Source of the DNA: Planctomycetota bacterium
Lineage (GTDB): Bacteria > Planctomycetota > SZUA-567
Length of the DNA: 7,261 nt
Direction: 5' to 3'
Assembly: GCA_031278535.1 (NCBI GenBank)
Contig: JAITKH010000181.1
Location: 1-7,261, forward strand
This document shows positions 5,723 through 7,261 of this stretch, in pieces; positions within the stretch are counted from its first letter, which is position 1; each line of letters opens with the position of its first letter. The translations under genes and the position numbers were made by a program. A model generated the notes under the pieces. It ran no database searches and was not told where the DNA came from. It saw only the letters and a program-made list of their open reading frames with translations.

Positions 5723-7125
5723 ACGAGACCCAGAACCTGGAATGGAAATCGGTTTGGCGCGACGAGTGGCTGCGGTGGATTCGCGGCCTTGCCAATGCCG
5801 GAGGGGGGGGGACACTGGTGGTCGGCCGTGACGACAAGGGGAAGACAGTCGGCCTTGAAGACGGCAAGCGCCTGCTGGAGGAATTGCCGAACAAATTCCG
5901 GGATTTGCTGGGCATTGTCGCAAAAATCAGTTTGCGCCGGGACGACGGCCTGGAATACCTGGAGATAACCGTCCCCGCCTGTCCCAATCCCATCAGCTAC
6001 CGGGGCCGCTACTACCAGAGAAGCGGCGGCACCCTTCAGGAACTCAAGGGCTCGACCCTGGACCGCTTCCTGCTCCGCCGTTATGGACGCGCCTGGGACG
6101 GTTCGCCTATGCCCGAGGTGGATGCGGGCGATTTATCGCCACGCGCCTTTCAGCGCTTCCGGGAATTGGCCGGGCGGAGCGGCCGGTTGGAAAAGGACGA
6201 CCTCGCCGGCGAGGATGTGATCCTGCTGGAGAAGTTGAAGTTGACCGAGGGACGCTATCTCAAGCGCGCCGCCGTCGCATTGTTTCACTCCGACCCCCGC
6301 CGCTTTTTCAGCGGCGCGTTCATAAAAATCGGGTATTTCCAGTCTGAATCCGAACTTGCATACCACGACGAGGTGGAAGGCGATCTGTTCACGCAAGTCA
6401 GGCAGGCGCTGGACGTGCCCCTTGGCAAATGTCTGAAGGCGATGATTGGCTACGAGGACATTGTCCGCGTAGAGCGTTTCCCGACGCACAGGGCGGCCTT
6501 GCGCGAAGCATTGTTGAACGCCGTTGTGCATCGCGATTACGCAAACCCGGCTCCCACGCAAATCCGATCCTATGCTGACAGGCTACTGATTTGGAATCCG
6601 GCGGCCCTGCCGGAAGGCTGGACGGAAACGACCTTGCTGGAGACCCATGCCTCCTGTCCGTTCAATCCCGACATCGCCAACGCTTTTTTCCGGGCAGGCG
6701 AGATTGAAGCGTGGGGACGGGGCATTGAGCGCATATTCGCCGCCTGCCGGGAAGCCGGTAATCCGATCCCAAAATTCCGCTTTGATGGGACGGGCTTATG
6801 GACGAAATTTCCGTTCTCCGCGGATTATGTGCAGGCCCTGCGGTTCGGGATCGTCCAGGCACCAGGCAGGATGAATAGAACGCGGGTAAAAACGCGGGTA
6901 AAAACCGATGCAGTTCTGCTGAAACTTCTTAGCGAACAGCCGGCGTTGTCCTTGGTAGAAGCCGCCAAAATCCTGTCCAAAAACACCACCACCATTGAAC
7001 GCGCCGCCCGGAAACTGAGGGTGGAGGGACGCCTGCGACGCGTTGGGCCAAAAAATGGGGGACATTGGGAGTGGACTTTTGGAAATTATGCGGCCCAAGC
7101 GAGAGCATTGACAAGGAATTCCTGA
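5719..7125 (+). CDS. AlbA_2 (Schlafen-type) / GHKL ATPase / winged-helix protein of a type I restriction locus, start codon apparently lost
   Basis: Family: COG2865-like 'ATP-binding protein' often encoded between hsdS and hsdR; thought to act as a nucleic-acid-binding or regulatory factor, exact role unknown. Counting ATA 5719-5721 as residue 1, an AlbA_2 domain covers about 1-115 (TQNLEWKSVWRDEWLRW, then LANAGGGGTLVVGRDDKG). A GHKL-type ATPase domain covers about 255-345 (REALLNAVVHRDY 262-274, YADRLLIWNPAALPEG, EAWGRGIERI at 330). A winged helix covers about 395-453, after an RVKTRVKT linker. Total 468 residues, near the usual length. The only ATG/GTG/TTG in frame before the middle of AlbA_2 is GTG 5818, which would remove strand and glycine-loop residues; conserved sequence starts at the ATA overlapping the hsdS stop. 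Relatives end soon after GHWEW, so the last ~14 residues may be read-through. The body shows no stop or frameshift. Confidence 0.85.
   Translation: MNETQNLEWKSVWRDEWLRWIRGLANAGGGGTLVVGRDDKGKTVGLEDGKRLLEELPNKFRDLLGIVAKISLRRDDGLEYLEITVPACPNPISYRGRYYQRSGGTLQELKGSTLDRFLLRRYGRAWDGSPMPEVDAGDLSPRAFQRFRELAGRSGRLEKDDLAGEDVILLEKLKLTEGRYLKRAAVALFHSDPRRFFSGAFIKIGYFQSESELAYHDEVEGDLFTQVRQALDVPLGKCLKAMIGYEDIVRVERFPTHRAALREALLNAVVHRDYANPAPTQIRSYADRLLIWNPAALPEGWTETTLLETHASCPFNPDIANAFFRAGEIEAWGRGIERIFAACREAGNPIPKFRFDGTGLWTKFPFSADYVQALRFGIVQAPGRMNRTRVKTRVKTDAVLLKLLSEQPALSLVEAAKILSKNTTTIERAARKLRVEGRLRRVGPKNGGHWEWTFGNYAAQARALTRNS
5803..5811 (+). repeat. Run of nine G inside the AlbA_2 coding region
   Basis: An uninterrupted G9 tract encoding three of the four glycines in LANAGGGGTLVVG. 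Relatives generally have two or three glycines here. Length 9 is in frame. Slippage by one or two bases would shift the frame at about residue 31 and abolish the protein, so this is a possible phase-variation tract or merely a decaying hot spot. Confidence 0.85.
6880..6903 (+). repeat. 12-bp tandem duplication in the linker before the winged helix
   Basis: ACGCGGGTAAAA occurs twice in exact tandem and encodes the repeated RVKT of RVKTRVKT. Because the unit is a multiple of three, copy-number change would keep the frame. Repeated charged linkers of this kind are common in this protein family. Confidence 0.85.
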
Positions 7126-7261
7126 ATTAGTCGTCCCTGAATAAGTGCCATCAAACTGCGAAATCATCGGAAAATTGGGGAAAAAGCGACTGAATTTCGG
7201 TAAAAATGAAGAGAATATTTTGCAAGGTTTCGATCCCTCTGCCCAAAAAAGCTTGCAAACT
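7126..7261. other. AT-richer right-hand flank with short repeats
   Basis: No gene is firmly supported. CCTGAATTAG (7121-7130) recurs as CCTGAATAAG (7136-7145), one mismatch in ten. TTTGCAAG (7219-7226) and CTTGCAAA (7252-7259) are exact inverse complements 25 bases apart. The base composition is clearly lower in GC than everything to the left, suggesting a junction near 7080-7126. It could be the edge of another mobile element, but I recognise none. Confidence 0.5.
7206..7261 (+). CDS. Possible start of a gene running off the right edge
   Basis: ATG at 7206 opens a frame that stays open to the window end (18 codons: MKRIFCKVSIPLPKKACK). The frame upstream has a stop at 7191-7193. There is no convincing ribosome site. 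The sequence is not assignable; the KV-IPLP pattern faintly recalls PriA N-termini, which is far too little to name it. Confidence 0.25.
   Translation, partial: MKRIFCKVSIPLPKKACK

Noticed and set aside
5818..5820. GTG as the genuine start of the AlbA_2 protein
   Set aside because: It would delete the LEWK and RDEW motifs and the glycine loop, all clearly conserved just upstream in the same frame.
1..7261. CRISPR array, tRNA or rRNA genes
   Set aside because: I saw no spaced direct repeats of suitable length and no cloverleaf or rRNA-like sequence on either strand.

Overview
The window holds two unlike halves. Positions 1-4491 are ordinary, compact, GC-rich bacterial housekeeping DNA. On the minus strand, in the order they would be transcribed, lie a MATE-family transporter (2527-3942), a PhoH-like ATPase (1390-2367), a flavin reductase-like FMN protein (695-1207) and an RsuA/RluB-type pseudouridine synthase cut by the left edge (1-548). 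A YjbQ/UPF0047-family gene (4096-4491) runs divergently on the plus strand. The genes alone do not fix the taxon. The flavin reductase resembles forms common in anaerobes, and a Gram-negative or PVC/Deltaproteobacteria-like host is a guess from base composition and protein style only.

The 3943-4095 gap looks like a divergent control region: a -10 box for each direction, 21 bp apart, and a 9-bp GC-rich hairpin in the presumed leader of the transporter mRNA. phoH has its own good sigma70-type promoter inside the 159-bp gap behind the transporter.

Positions 4492-7125 are accessory DNA made mostly of wreckage. The N-terminal part of an IS66-type TnpC transposase (4634 to about 4870) is joined out of frame to the last ~207 codons of a type I restriction subunit HsdR (4870-5493). 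HsdR is followed directly by a C-terminal scrap of a specificity subunit HsdS (about 5492-5722) with an in-frame TAG. No HsdM is recognisable. Overlapping the hsdS stop is a long, otherwise open gene for an AlbA_2/Schlafen-type plus GHKL-ATPase plus winged-helix protein, a companion often seen inside type I restriction loci. Its coding homology starts at an ATA where an ATG start would be expected, and it carries a run of nine G in the AlbA_2 core. The last 136 bases are AT-richer and largely unassigned.

I see no complete novel system. The most interesting material is the decayed restriction locus: a lost start codon, a G9 tract that could slip, a 37-bp near-perfect palindrome inside the transposase fragment that appears to have changed conserved residues, and a subunit order (R, then S, then AlbA_2) that one simple deletion of the common M-S-AlbA_2-R layout does not give.
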